Assembly: GCF_017562075.2 (NCBI RefSeq)
Contig: NW_024427746.1
Span: forward strand, 1-64,000
DNA length: 64,000 nt
Direction: 5' to 3'
From: Anopheles merus
Taxonomy: Eukaryota; Arthropoda; Insecta; Diptera; Culicidae
Positions within the stretch are counted from its first letter, which is position 1, and every line of letters begins with the position of its first letter. Shown here piece after piece: positions 1 to 12,700 of this stretch. Under the pieces are notes generated by a model, which saw nothing but the letters and a program-made list of their open reading frames with translations, was not told the origin of the DNA and made no database searches. A program made the position numbers and the translations under genes.

Positions 1-344
1 CCCATACAAACTTTGAGCCTCAATATCTCGGAAAACGGTAAGAGATAGCTCCAAAATTTATATCTGTGAAAAAGTCTTAGAATTGTCCATTGTATTAAAA
101 ATTCACCTTTGGAGCGAATCCGTGAGATGAAATTTTTCGAAAATTTGAGAAGTCCGAACTATAGGGTAAAATACACTAAGGTGGGGGTGGGTGATTGCTT
201 ATATCTTTGGAACGGACCCCGGAGCGAAAAAAGAGCGTTTAGCAAAAGTGCTTAGAATCACGTTTTACATCCGACTAGTCGATAATAACAGCGATTTTCC
301 GACATTGAGTTTTCCGCCACTTTTCCGCCTAAGTCCTGGTGCGC

Positions 345-363
345 AAAATGCCCAAAATGCCCC
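345..363 (+). repeat. Local 9-bp tandem duplication inside a unit
   Basis: AAAATGCCC at 345-353 is followed at once by a second copy at 354-362. The core unit has it once, before the C5T5 run. Together with a duplicated GA near 424-429 this helps make the first unit 522 bp, the longest measured. It looks like slippage or a consensus error rather than a functional change. Confidence 0.85.
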
Positions 364-3300
364 TTTTTGGACGTTTAGGCCGCTGCACAGGCGAAAGCAC
401 AGCCCGGAGGGCAAAGTGATGTATGGAGAGCAGTTGTAGAACTTGTAAGACCTTTCCAAAACTGTGCCCAACGTCTGTCTAGGTCAAACAGCGACAAAGT
501 TATGGCCATTTTTGTTTTTTCCCCCATACAAACTTTAACCCTCAATATCTCGGAAACGGTAAGAGATAGCTCCAAAATTTATATCTGTGAAAAAGTCTTA
601 GAATTGTCCATTGTATCTAAAAATTCACCTTTGGAGCGAATCCGTGAGATGAAATTTTTCGAAAATTTTGAAAGAAGTCCGAACTATAGGGTAAAATACA
701 CTAAGGTGGGGGTGGGTGAATTGCTTATATCTTTGGAACGGAGCCCCGGAGCGAAAAAAGGGCGTTAAGCAAAAGTGCTTAGAATCACGTTTTACATCCG
801 ACTAGTCGATAATAACAGCGATTTTCCGACATTGAGTTTTCCGCCACTTTTCCGCCTAGTCCTGGTGCGCAAAATGCCCCCTTTTTGGACGTTTAGGCCG
901 CTGCACAGGCGAAAGCACAGCCCGGAGGCAAAGTGATGTATGAGCAGTTGTAGAACTTTGTAAGACCTTTCAAAACTGTGCCCAACGTCTGTCTAGGTCA
1001 AACAGCGACAAAGTTATGGCCATTTTTTGTGTTTTTCCCATACAAACTTTAACCCTCAATATCTCGGAAACGGTAAAAGATAGCTCCAAAATTTATATCT
1101 GTGAAAAAGTCTTAGAATTGTCCATTGTATCTAAAAATTCACCTTTGGAGCGAATCCGTGAGATGAAATTTTTCGAAAATTTTGAAAGAAGTCCGAACTA
1201 TAGGGTAAAATACACTAAGGTGGGGGTGGGTGAATTGCTTATATCTTTGGAACGGAGCCCCCGAGCGAAAAATGAGCGTTTAGCAAAAGTGCTTAGAATC
1301 ACGTTTTACATCCGACTAGTCGATAATACAGCGATTTTCCGACATTGAGTTTTCCGCCAGTTTTCCGCCTAAGTCCTGGTGCGCAAAATGCCCCCTTTTT
1401 GGACGTTTAGGCCGCTGCACAGGCGAAAGCACAGCCCGGAGGGCAAAGTGATGTATGGAGCAGTTGTAGAACTTTGTAAGACCTTTCCAAAACTGTGCCC
1501 AACGTCTGTCTAGGTCAATAGCGACAAAGTTATGGCCATTTTTGTGTTTTTCCCATACAAACTTTGAGCCTCAATATCTCGGAAACGGTAAGAGATAGCT
1601 CCAAAATTTATATCTGTGAAAAAGTCTTAGAATTGTCCATTGTATCTAAAAATTCACCTTTGGAGCGAATCCGTGAGATGAAATTTTTCGAAAATTTTTA
1701 GAAGTCCGAACTATAGGGTAAAAACACTAAGGTGGGTGGGGTGAATTGCTTATATCTTTGGAACGGAGCCCCGGAGCGAAAAAGAGCGTTTTTAAAAGTG
1801 CTTAGAATCACGTTTTACATCCGACTAGTCGATAATAACAGCGATTTTCCGACATTGAGTTTTCCGCCACTTTTCCGCCTAAGTCCTGGTGCCAAAATGC
1901 CCCCTTTTTGGACGTTTAGGCCGCTGCACAGGCGAAAGCACACAGCCCGGAGGGCAAAGTGATGTATGGAGCAGTTGTAGAACTTTGTAAAACCTTTCCA
2001 AAACTGTGCCCAACGTCTGTCTAGGTCAAACAGCGACAAAGTTATGGCCATTTTGTGTTTTTTCCCATACAAACTTTACCTTAATATCTCGGAAACGGTA
2101 GAGATAGCTCCAAAATTTATATGTGAAAAAGTCTTAGAATTGTCCATTGTATCTAAAATTCACCTTTGGAGCGAATCCGTGAGATGAATTTTTCGAAAAT
2201 TTTTAGAAGTCCGAACTATAGGGTAAAAACACTAAGCGTGGGGTGGGTGATTGCTTATATCTTTGGAACGGAGCCCCGGAGCGAAAAATGAGCGTTTAGC
2301 AAAAGTGCTTAGAATCACGTTTTACATCCGACTAGTCGATAATAACAGCGATTTTCCGACATTGAGTTTTTTCCGCCACTTTTCCGCCGCCTAAGTCCTG
2401 GGTGCGCAAATGCCCCCTTTTTGGACGTTTAGGCCGCTGCACAGGCGAAAGCACAGCCCGGAGGGCAAAGTGATGTATTGGAGCAGTTGTAGAACTTGTA
2501 ATAACCTTTCCAAAACTGTGGCCCAACGTCTGTCTAGGTCAATAGCGACAAAGTTATGGCCAATTTTGTGTTTTTTCTCCATTTCCATACAAACTTTGAG
2601 CCTCAATATCTCGGAAACGGTAAGAGATAGCTCCAAAATTTATATCTGTAAAAAAGTCTTAGAATTGTCCATTGTATCTAAAAATTCGCCTTTGGAGCGA
2701 ATCCGTGAGATGAAATTTTTCGAAAATTTTGAGAAGTCCGAACTATAGGGTAAAATACACTAGGGGGGGTGGGTGAATTGCTTATATCTTTGGAACGGAG
2801 CCCCGGAGCGAAAAAAGAGCGTTTAGCAAAAGTGCTTAGAATCACGTTTTACATCCGACTAGTCGATAATAACAGCGATTTTCCGACATTGAGTTTTCCG
2901 CCACTTTTCCGCCTAAGTCCTGGTGCGCAAAATGCCCCCTTTTTTGACGTTTAGGGCCGCTGCACAGGCGAAAGCACAGCCCGGAGGGCAAAGTGATGTA
3001 TGAGCAGTTGTAGAACTTTGTAAGACCTTTCCAAAACTGTGCCCAACGTCTGTCTAGGTCAAACAGCGACAAAGTTTGGCCATTTTTGTGTTTTTCCCAT
3101 ACAAACTTTAACCCTCAATATCTCGGAAACGGTAAGAGATAGCTCCAAAATTTATATCCGTGAAAAAGTCTTAGAATTGTCCATTGTATCTAAAAATTGA
3201 CCTTTGGAGCGAATCCGTGAGATGAATTTTTTTGAAAATTTTGAGAAGTCCGAACTATAGGGTAAAATACACTAAGGTGGGGGTGGGTGAATTGCTTATA

Positions 3301-3612
3301 TCTTTGGAACGGAGCCCCGGAGCGAAAAATGAGCGTTTAGCAAAAGTGCTTAGAATCACGTTTTACATCCGACTAGTCGATAATAACAGCGATTTTCCGA
3401 CATTGAGTTTTCCGCCACTTTTCCGCCTAAGTCCTGGTGCGCAAAATGCCCCCTTTTTGGACGTTTAGGCCGCTGCACAGGCGAAAGCACAGCCCGGAGG
3501 GCAAAGTGATGTATGGAGCAGTTGTAGAACTTTGTAAGACCTTTCCAAAACTGTGCCCAACGTCTGTCTAGGTCAAACAGCGACAAAGTTATGGCCTTTT
3601 TGTGTTTTTTCC

Positions 3613-4126
3613 CATACAAACTTTAACCCTCAATATCTCGGAAACGGTAAGAGATAGCTCCAAAATTTATATCTGTGAAAAAGTCTTAGAATTGTCCATT
3701 GTATCTAAAAATTCACCTTTGGAGCGAATCCGTGAGATGAAATTTTTCGAAAATTTTGAGAAGTCCGAACTATAGGGTAAAATACACTAAGGTGGGGGTG
3801 GGTGAATTGCTTATATCTTTGGAACAGAGCCCCGGAGCGAAAAAAGAGCGTTTAGCAAAAGTGCTTAGAATCACGTTTTACATCCGACTAGTCGATAATA
3901 ACAGCGATTTTCCGACATTGAGTTTTCCGCCACTTTTCCGCCTAAGTCCTGGTGCGCAAAATGCCCCCTTTTTGGACGTTTAGGCCGCTGCACAGGCGAA
4001 AGCACAGCCCGGAGGGCAAAGTGATGTATGGAGCAGTTGTAGAACTTTGTAAGACCTTTCCAAAACTGTGCCCAACGTCTGTCTAGGTCAACAGCGACAA
4101 AGTTATGGCCATTTTTGTGTTTTTCC
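3613..4126 (+). repeat. Variant unit sharing rare substitutions with the unit at 62307-62820
   Basis: This 514-bp unit carries G-to-A at m214 (position 3826, GGAACAGAG) together with AAAAAAGAG in place of AAAAATGAG at m233, and the TTAACCCTCA form before ATATCTCGG. The same three features occur together in the unit at 62307-62820 near the other end of the window and in no other unit I noticed. Otherwise the two units differ mainly by one-base indels. Confidence 0.85.
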
Positions 4127-7100
4127 CATACAAACTTTAACCCTCAATATCTCGGAAACGGTAAGAGATAGCTCCAAAATTTATATCTGTGAAAAAGTCT
4201 TAGAATTGTCCATTGTATCTAAAAATTCACCTTTGGAGCGAATCCGTGAGATGAAATTTTTCGAAAATTTTGAGAAGTCCGAACTATAGGGTAAAATACA
4301 CTAAGGTGGTGGTGGGTAAATAGCTTATATCTTTGGAACGGAGCCCCGGAGCGAAAAAAGAGCGTTTAGCAAAAGTGCTTAGAATCACGTTTTACATCCG
4401 ACTAGTCGATAATAACAGCGATTTTCCGACATTGAGTTTTCCGCCACTTTTCCGCCTAAGTCCTGGTGCGCAAAATGCCCCCTTTTTGGACGTTTAGGCC
4501 GCTGCACAGGCGAAAGCACAGCCCGAGGGCAGTGAATGTATGGAGCAGTTGTAGAACTTGCAAATACCTTTCCAAAACTGTGCCCAACGTCTGTCTAGGT
4601 CAAATAGCGACAAAGTTATGGCCATTTTTGTGTTTTTCCCATACAAACTTTGAGCCTCAATATCTCGGAAACGGTAAGAGATAGCTCCAAAATTTATATC
4701 TGTGAAAAAGTCTTAGAATTGTCCATTGTATCTAAAAATTCACCTTTGGAGCGAATCCGTGAGATGAAATTTTTCGAAAATTTTTACAAGTCCGAACTAT
4801 AGGGTAAAATACACTAAGGCGGGGGTGGGTGAATTGCTTATATCTTTGGAACGGAGCCCCGGAGCGAAAAATGAGCGTTTAGCAAAAGTGCTTAGAATCA
4901 CGTTTTACATCCGACTAGTCGATAATAACAGCGATTTTCCGACATTGAGTTTTCCGCCACTTTTCCGCCTAAGTCCTGGTGCGCAAAATGCCCCCTTTTT
5001 GGACGTTTAGGCCGCTGCACAGGCGAAAGCACAGCCCGGAGGGCAGAGTGATGTATGAAGCAGTTGTAGAACTTGTAAGACCTTTCCAAAACTGTGCCCA
5101 ACGTCTGTCTAGGTCAAATAGCGACAAAGTTATGGCCATTTTTGTGTTTTTCCCATACAAACTTTGAGCCTCAATATCTCGGAAACGGTAAGAGATAGCT
5201 CCAAAATTTATATCTGTGAAAAAGTCTTAGAATTGTCCATTGTATCTAAAAATTCACCTTTGGAGCGAATCCGTGAGATGAAATTTTTCGAAAATTTTAC
5301 AAGTCCGAACTATAGGGTAAAATACACTAAGGTGGGGGGTGGTGAATTGCTTATATCTTTGGAACGGAGCCCGGAGCGAAAATGAGCGTTTAGCAAAAGT
5401 GCTTAGAATCACGTTTTACATCCGACTAGTCGATAATAACAGCGATTTTCCGACATTGAGTTTTCCGCCACTTTTCCGCCTAAGTCCTGGTGCGCAAAAT
5501 GCCCCCTTTTTGGACGTTTAGGCCGCTGCACAGGCGAAAGCACAGCCCGGAGGGCAAAGTGATGTATGGAGCAGTTGTAGAACTTTGTAAGACCTTTCCA
5601 AAACTGTGCCCAACGTCTGTCTAGGTCAACAGCGACAAAGTTATGGCCATTTTGTGTTTTTTTTTCCCATACAAACTTTGAGCCTCAATATCTCGGAAAC
5701 GGTAAGAGATAGCTCCAAAATTTATATCTGTGAAAAAGTCTTAGAATTGTCCATTGTATCTAAAAATTCACCTTTGGAGCGAATCCGTGAGATGAAATTT
5801 TTTGAAAATTTTGAGAAGTCCGAACTATAGGGTAAAATACACTAAGGTGTGGGTGGGTGAATTGCTTATATCTTTGGAACGGAGCCCCGGAGCGAAAAAT
5901 GAGCGTTTAGCAAAAGTGCTTAGAATCACGTTTTACATCCGACTAGTCGATAATAACAGCGATTTTCCGACATTGAGTTTTCCCCGCCACTTTTCCGCCT
6001 AAGTCCTGGTGCGCAAAATGCCCCTTTTGGACGTTTAGGCCGCTGCACAGGCGAAAGCACAGCCCGGAGGGCAAAGTGATGTATGGAGCAGTTGTAGAAC
6101 TTTGTAAGACCTTTCCAAAACTGTGCCCAACGTCTGTCTAGGTCAAACAGCGACAAAGTTATGGCCATTTTTGTGTTTTTCCCTCCCATACAAACTTTGA
6201 GCCTCAATATCTCGGAAACGGTAAGAGATAGCTCCAAAATTTATATCTGTGAAAAAGTCTTAGAATTGTCCATTGTATCTAAAATTCACCTTTGGAGCGA
6301 ATCCGTGAGATGAAATTTTTCGAAATTTTTAGAAGTCCGAACTATAGGGTAAAATACACTAAGGTGGGGGTGGGTGAATTGCTTATATCTTTGGAACGGA
6401 GCCCCGGAGCGAAAAATGAGCGTTTAGCAAAGTGTGTTAGAATCACGTTTTTACATCCGACTAGTCGATAATAACAGCGATTTTCCGACATTGAGTTTTC
6501 CGCCACTTTTCCGCCTAAGTCCTGGTGCGCAAAATGCCCCCTTTTTGGACGTTTAGGCCGCTGCACAGGCGAAAGCACAGCCCGGAGGGCAAAGTGATGT
6601 ATGGAGCAGTTGTAGAACTTTGTAAGACCTTTCCAAAACTGTGCCCAACGTCTGTCTAGGTCAAATAGCGACAAAGTTATGGCCATTTTGTGTTTTTTCC
6701 CATACAAACTTTGAGCCTCAATATCTCGGAAACGGTAAGAGATAGCTCCAAAATTTATATCTGTGAAAAAGTCTTAGAATTGTCCCATTGTATCTAAAAA
6801 TTCACCTTTGGAGCGAATCCGTGAGATGAAATTTTTCGAAAATTTTGAGAAGTCCGAACTATAGGGTAAAATACACTAAGGTGGGGGTGGGTGAATTGCT
6901 TATATCTTTGGAACGGAGCCCCGGAGCGAAAAAGAGCGTTTAGCAAAAGTGCTTAGAATCACGTTTTACATCCGACTAGTCGATAATAACGCGATTTTCC
7001 GACATTGAGTTTTCCGCCACTTTTCCGCCTAAGTCCTGGTGCGCAAAATGCCCCCTTTTTGGACGTTTAGGCCGCTGCACAGGCGAAAGCACAGCCCGGA

Positions 7101-8687
7101 GGCAAAGTGATGTATGGAGCAGTTGTAGAACTTTGTAAGACCTTTCCAAAACTGTGCCCAACGTCTGTCTAGGTCAAACAGCGACAAAGTTATGGCCATT
7201 TTTGTGTTTTCCCATACAAACTTTAACCCTTAATATCTCGGAAACGGTAAGAGATAGCTCCAAAATTTATATCTGTGAAAAAGTCTTAGAATTGTCCATT
7301 GTATCTAAAAATTCACCTTTGGAGCGAATCCGTGAGATGAAATTTTTCGAAAATTTTGAGAAGTCCGAACTATAGGTAAAATACACTAAGGTGGGGGTGG
7401 GTGGCTTATATCTTGGAACGGAGCCCCGGAGCGAAAAAAGAGCGTTTAGCAAAAGTGCTTAGAATCACGTTTTACATCCGACTAGTCGATAATAACAGCG
7501 ATTTTCCGACATTGAGTTTTCCGCCACTTTCCGCCTAAGTCCTGGTGCGCAAAATGCCCCCTTTTTGGACGTTTAGGCCGCTGCACAGGCGAAAGCACAG
7601 CCCGGAGGGCAAAGTGATGTATGGAGCAGTTGTAGAACTTTGTAAGACCTTTCCAAAACTGTGCCCACGTCTGTCTAGGTCAAACAGCGACAAAGTTATG
7701 GCCATTTTTGTGTTTTTCCCCATACAAACTTTGAGCCTCAATATCTCGAAACGGTAAGAGATAGCTCCAAAATTTATATCTGTGAAAAAGTCTTAGAATT
7801 GTCCATTGTATCTAAAAATTCACCTTTGGAGCGAATCCGTGAGATGAAATTTTTCGAAAATTTTGAGAAGTCCGAACTATAGGGTAAATACACTACTAAG
7901 CGGGGGTGGGTGAATTGCTTATATCTTTGGAACGGAGCCCCGGAGCGAAAAATGAGCGTTTAGCAAAAGTGCTTAGAATCACGTTTTACATCCGACTAGT
8001 CGATAATAACAGCGATTTTCCGACATTGAGTTTTCCGCCACTTTTCCGCCGCCTAAGTCCTGGTGCGCAAAATGCCCCCTTTTTGGACGTTTAGGCCGCT
8101 GCACAGGCGAAAGCACAGCCCGGAGGGCAAAGTGATGTATGGAGCAGTTGTAGAACTTTGTAAGACCTTTCCAAAACTGTGCCCAACGTCTGTCTAGGTC
8201 AAATAGCGACAAAGTTATGGCCATTTTTGTGTGTTTTTCCCATACAAACTTTGAGCCTCAATATCTCGGAAACGGTAAGAGATAGCTCCAAAATTTATAT
8301 CTGTGAAAAAGTCTTAGAATTGTCCATTGTATCTAAAAATTCACCTTTGGAGCGAATCCGTGAGATGAAATTTTTCGAAAATTTTGAGAAGTCCGAACTA
8401 TAGGGTAAAATACACTAAGGTGGGGTGGGTGAATTGCTTATATCTTTGGAACGGAGCCCCGGAGCGAAAAGAGCGTTTAGCAAAAGTGCTTAGAAACACG
8501 TTTTACATCCGACTAGTCGATAATAACAGCGATTTTCCGACATTGAGTTTTCCGCCACTTTTCCGCCTAAGTCCTGGTGCGCAAAATGCCCCCTTTTTGG
8601 ACGTTTAGGCCGCTGCACAGCGAAAGCACAGCCCGGAGGGCAAAGTGATGTATGGAGCAGTTGTAGAACTTTGTAAGACCTTTCCAA

Positions 8688-8708
8688 AACTTTGCCCAAA
8701 GTGCCCAA
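8688..8708 (+). repeat. Local duplication of about 9 bp in a left-block unit
   Basis: Where the core unit has CCAAAACTGTGCCCAACG, this copy has about 9 extra bases, so that GCCCAA occurs twice. The unit is 521 bp. Its flanks are otherwise normal, which fits a single slippage or misassembly event. Confidence 0.8.
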
Positions 8709-9276
8709 CGTCTGTCTAGGTCAAACAGCGACAAAGTTATGGCCATTTTTGTTTTTTTTTCCATACAAACTTTAACCCTCATTATCTCGGAAACGGTAAG
8801 AGATAGCTCCAAAATTTATATCTGTGAAAAAGTCTTAGAATTGTCCATTGTATCTAAAAATTCACCTTTGGAGCGAATCCGTGAGATGAAATTTTTCGAA
8901 AATTTTTACAAGTCCGAACTATAGGGTAAAATACACTAAGGTGGGGGTGGGTGAATTGCTTATATCTTTGGAACGGAGCCCCGGAGCGAAAAATGAGCGT
9001 TTAGCAAAAGTGCTTAGAATCACGTTTTACATCCGACTAGTCGATAATAACAGCGATTTTCCGACATTGAGTTTTCCGCCACTTTTCCGCCTAAGTCCTG
9101 GTGCGCAAAATGCCCCCTTTTTGGACGTTTAGGCCGCTGCACAGGCGAAAGCACAGCCCGGAGGGCAAAGTGATGTATGGAGCAGTTGTAGAACTTTGTA
9201 AGACCTTTCCAAAACTGTGCCCAACGTCTGTCTAGGTCAAATAGCGACAAAGTTATGGCCATTTTTGTGTTTTTCC

Positions 9277-9791
9277 CATACAAACTTTAACCCTCATTAT
9301 CTCGGAAACGGTAAGAGATAGCTCCAAAATTTATATCTGTGAAAAAGTCTTAGAATTGTCCATTGTATCTAAAAATTCACCTTTGGAGCGAATCCGTGAG
9401 ATGAAATTTTTCGAAAATTTTTAGAAGTCCGAACTATAGGGTAAAATACACTAAGGCGGGTGGTTGGTGATTGCTTATATCTTTGGAACGGAGCCCCGGA
9501 GCGAAAAATGAGCGTTTAGCAAAAGTGCTTAGAATCACGTTTTACATCCGACTAGTCGATAATAACAGCGATTTTCCGACATTGAGTTTTCCGCCACTTT
9601 TCCGCCTAAGTCCTGGTGCGCAAAATGCCCCCTTTTTGGACGTTTAGGCCGCTGCACAGGCGAAAGCACAGCCCGGAGGGCAAAGTGTTGTATGGAACAG
9701 TTGTAGAACTTTGTAAGACCTTTCCAAAACTGTGCTCAACGTCTTTCTAGGTCAAATAGCGACAAAGTTATGGCTATATATGTGTTTTTCC
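9277..9791 (+). repeat. Substitution-rich unit at the border between divergent and regular blocks
   Basis: This unit is exactly 515 bp but has a cluster of substitutions in its last fifth: GTGTTGTATGGAACAG for GTGATGTATGGAGCAG near 9686-9702, GTGCTCAACG for GTGCCCAACG, TCTTTCTAGG for TCTGTCTAGG, and TTATGGCTATATATG for TTATGGCCATTTTTG near 9769-9783. Earlier it has an altered G tract (GGCGGGTGGTTGGTG, from 9457) and TTTTTAGAAG. I saw this cluster in no other unit. Units to its right are regular; units to its left are riddled with indels. Confidence 0.85.
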
Positions 9792-12700
9792 CATACAAAC
9801 TTTGAGCCTCATTATCTCGGAAACGGTAAGAGATAGCTCCAAAATTTATATCTGTGAAAAAGTCTTAGAATTGTCCATTGTATCTAAAAATTCACCTTTG
9901 GAGCGAATCCGTGAGATGAAATTTTTCGAAAATTTTGAGAAGTCCGAACTATAGGGTAAAATACACTAAGGTGGGGGTGGGTGAATTGCTTATATCTTTG
10001 GAACGGAGCCCCGGAGCGAAAAATGAGCGTTTAGCAAAAGTGCTTAGAATCACGTTTTACATCCGACTAGTCGATAATAACAGCGATTTTCCGACATTGA
10101 GTTTTCCGCCACTTTTCCGCCTAAGTCCTGGTGCGCAAAATGCCCCCTTTTTGGACGTTTAGGCCGCTGCACAGGCGAAAGCACAGCCCGGAGGGCAAAG
10201 TGATGTATGGAGCAGTTGTAGAACTTTGTAAGACCTTTCCAAAACTGTGCCCAACGTCTGTCTAGGTCAAACAGCGACAAAGTTATGGCCATTTTTGTGT
10301 TTTTCCCATACAAACTTTAACCCTCAATATCTCGGAAACGGTAAGAGATAGCTCCAAAATTTATATCTGTGAAAAAGTCTTAGAATTGTCCATTGTATCT
10401 AAAAATTCACCTTTGGAGCGAATCCGTGAGATGAAATTTTTCGAAAATTTTGAGAAGTCCGAACTATAGGGTAAAATACACTAAGGTGGGGGTGGGTGAA
10501 TTGCTTATATCTTTGGAACGGAGCCCCGGAGCGAAAAATGAGCGTTTAGCAAAAGTGCTTAGAATCACGTTTTACATCCGACTAGTCGATAATAACAGCG
10601 ATTTTCCGACATTGAGTTTTCCGCCACTTTTCCGCCTAAGTCCTGGTGCGCAAAATGCCCCCTTTTTGGACGTTTAGGCCGCTGCACAGGCGAAAGCACA
10701 GCCCGGAGGGCAAAGTGATGTATGGAGCAGTTGTAGAACTTTGTAAGACCTTTCCAAAACTGTGCCCAACGTCTGTCTAGGTCAAATAGCGACAAAGTTA
10801 TGGCCATTTTTGTGTTTTTTCCCATACAAACTTTGAGCCTCAATATCTCGGAAACGGTAAGAGATAGCTCCAAAATTTATATCTGTGAAAAAGTCTTAGA
10901 ATTGTCCATTGTATCTAAAAATTCACCTTTGGAGCGAATCCGTGAGATGAAATTTTTCGAAAATTTTGAGAAGTCCGAACTATAGGGTAAAATACACTAA
11001 GGTGGGGGTGGGTGAATTGCTTATATCTTTGGAACGGAGCCCCGGAGCGAAAAATGAGCGTTTAGCAAAAGTGCTTAGAATCACGTTTTACATCCGACTA
11101 GTCGATAATAACAGCGATTTTCCGACATTGAGTTTTCCGCCACTTTTCCGCCTAAGTCCTGGTGCGCAAAATGCCCCCTTTTTGGACGTTTAGGCCGCTG
11201 CACAGGCGAAAGCACAGCCCGGAGGGCAAAGTGATGTATGGAGCAGTTGTAGAACTTTGTAAGACCTTTCCAAAACTGTGCCCAACGTCTGTCTAGGTCA
11301 AACAGCGACAAAGTTATGGCCATTTTTGTGTTTTTCCCATACAAACTTTGAGCCTCAATATCTCGGAAACGGTAAGAGATAGCTCCAAAATTTATATCTG
11401 TGAAAAAGTCTTAGAATTGTCCATTGTATCTAAAAATTCACCTTTGGAGCGAATCCGTGAGATGAAATTTTTCGAAAATTTTGACAAGTCCGAACTATAG
11501 GGTAAAATACACTAAGGTGGGGTGGGTGAATTGCTTATATCTTTGGAACGGAGCCCCGGAGCGAAAAATGAGCGTTTAGCAAAAGTGCTTAGAATCACGT
11601 TTTACATCCGACTAGTCGATAATAACAGCGATTTTCCGACATTGAGTTTTCCGCCACTTTTCCGCCTAAGTCCTGGTGCGCAAAATGCCCCCTTTTTGGA
11701 CGTTTAGGCCGCTGCACAGGCGAAAGCACAGCCCGGAGGGCAAAGTGATGTATGGAGCAGTTGTAGAACTTTGTAAGACCTTTCCAAAACTGTGCCCAAC
11801 GTCTGTCTAGGTCAAACAGCGACAAAGTTATGGCCATTTTTGTGTTTTTTCCCATACAAACTTTGAGCCCTCAATATCTCGGAAACGGTAAGAGATAGCT
11901 CCAAAATTTATATCTGTGAAAAAGTCTTAGAATTGTCCATTGTATCTAAAAATTCACCTTTGGAGCGAATCCGTGAGATGAAATTTTTCGAAAATTTTGA
12001 GAAGTCCGAACTATAGGGTAAAATACACTAAGGTGGGGGTGGGTGAATTGCTTATATCTTTGGAACGGAGCCCCGGAGCGAAAAATGAGCGTTTAGCAAA
12101 AGTGCTTAGAATCACGTTTTACATCCGACTAGTCGATAATAACAGCGATTTTCCGACATTGAGTTTTCCGCCACTTTTCCGCCTAAGTCCTGGTGCGCAA
12201 AATGCCCCCTTTTTGGACGTTTAGGCCGCTGCACAGGCGAAAGCACAGCCCGGAGGGCAAAGTGATGTATGGAGCAGTTGTAGAACTTTGTAAGACCTTT
12301 CCAAAACTGTGCCCAACGTCTGTCTAGGTCAAACAGCGACAAAGTTATGGCCATTTTTGTGTTTTTCCCATACAAACTTTGAGCCTCAATATCTCGGAAA
12401 CGGTAAGAGATAGCTCCAAAATTTATATCTGTGAAAAAGTCTTAGAATTGTCCATTGTATCTAAAAATTCACCTTTGGAGCGAATCCGTGAGATGAAATT
12501 TTTCGAAAATTTTTACAAGTCCGAACTATAGGGTAAAATACACTAAGGTGGGGGTGGGTGAATTGCTTATATCTTTGGAACGGAGCCCCGGAGCGAAAAA
12601 TGAGCGTTTAGCAAAAGTGCTTAGAATCACGTTTTACATCCGACTAGTCGATAATAACAGCGATTTTCCGACATTGAGTTTTCCGCCACTTTTCCGCCTA

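Larger units (their letters stand above)
1..9791 (+). repeat. Left divergent block, 19 units with many indels
   Basis: Nineteen complete units with lengths 522, 514, 515, 512, 520, 512, 515, 514, 513, 514, 514, 519, 514, 512, 508, 520, 521, 515 and 515 bp. Nearly every unit has one to several 1-9 bp insertions or deletions relative to the core sequence, scattered over the unit and not confined to long homopolymers. Examples are loss of one A or T in GAATTGC (2249), a repeated GCC (2385-2390 and 8048-8053), a repeated ACT (7892-7897) and two tandem duplications of about 9 bp. Base substitutions shared among several units are also present (GAAAAAAGAGCG; TTTTTACAAG or TTTTTAGAAG). The block may be an old, poorly homogenised edge, a poorly polished consensus, or both. 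Confidence 0.93.
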
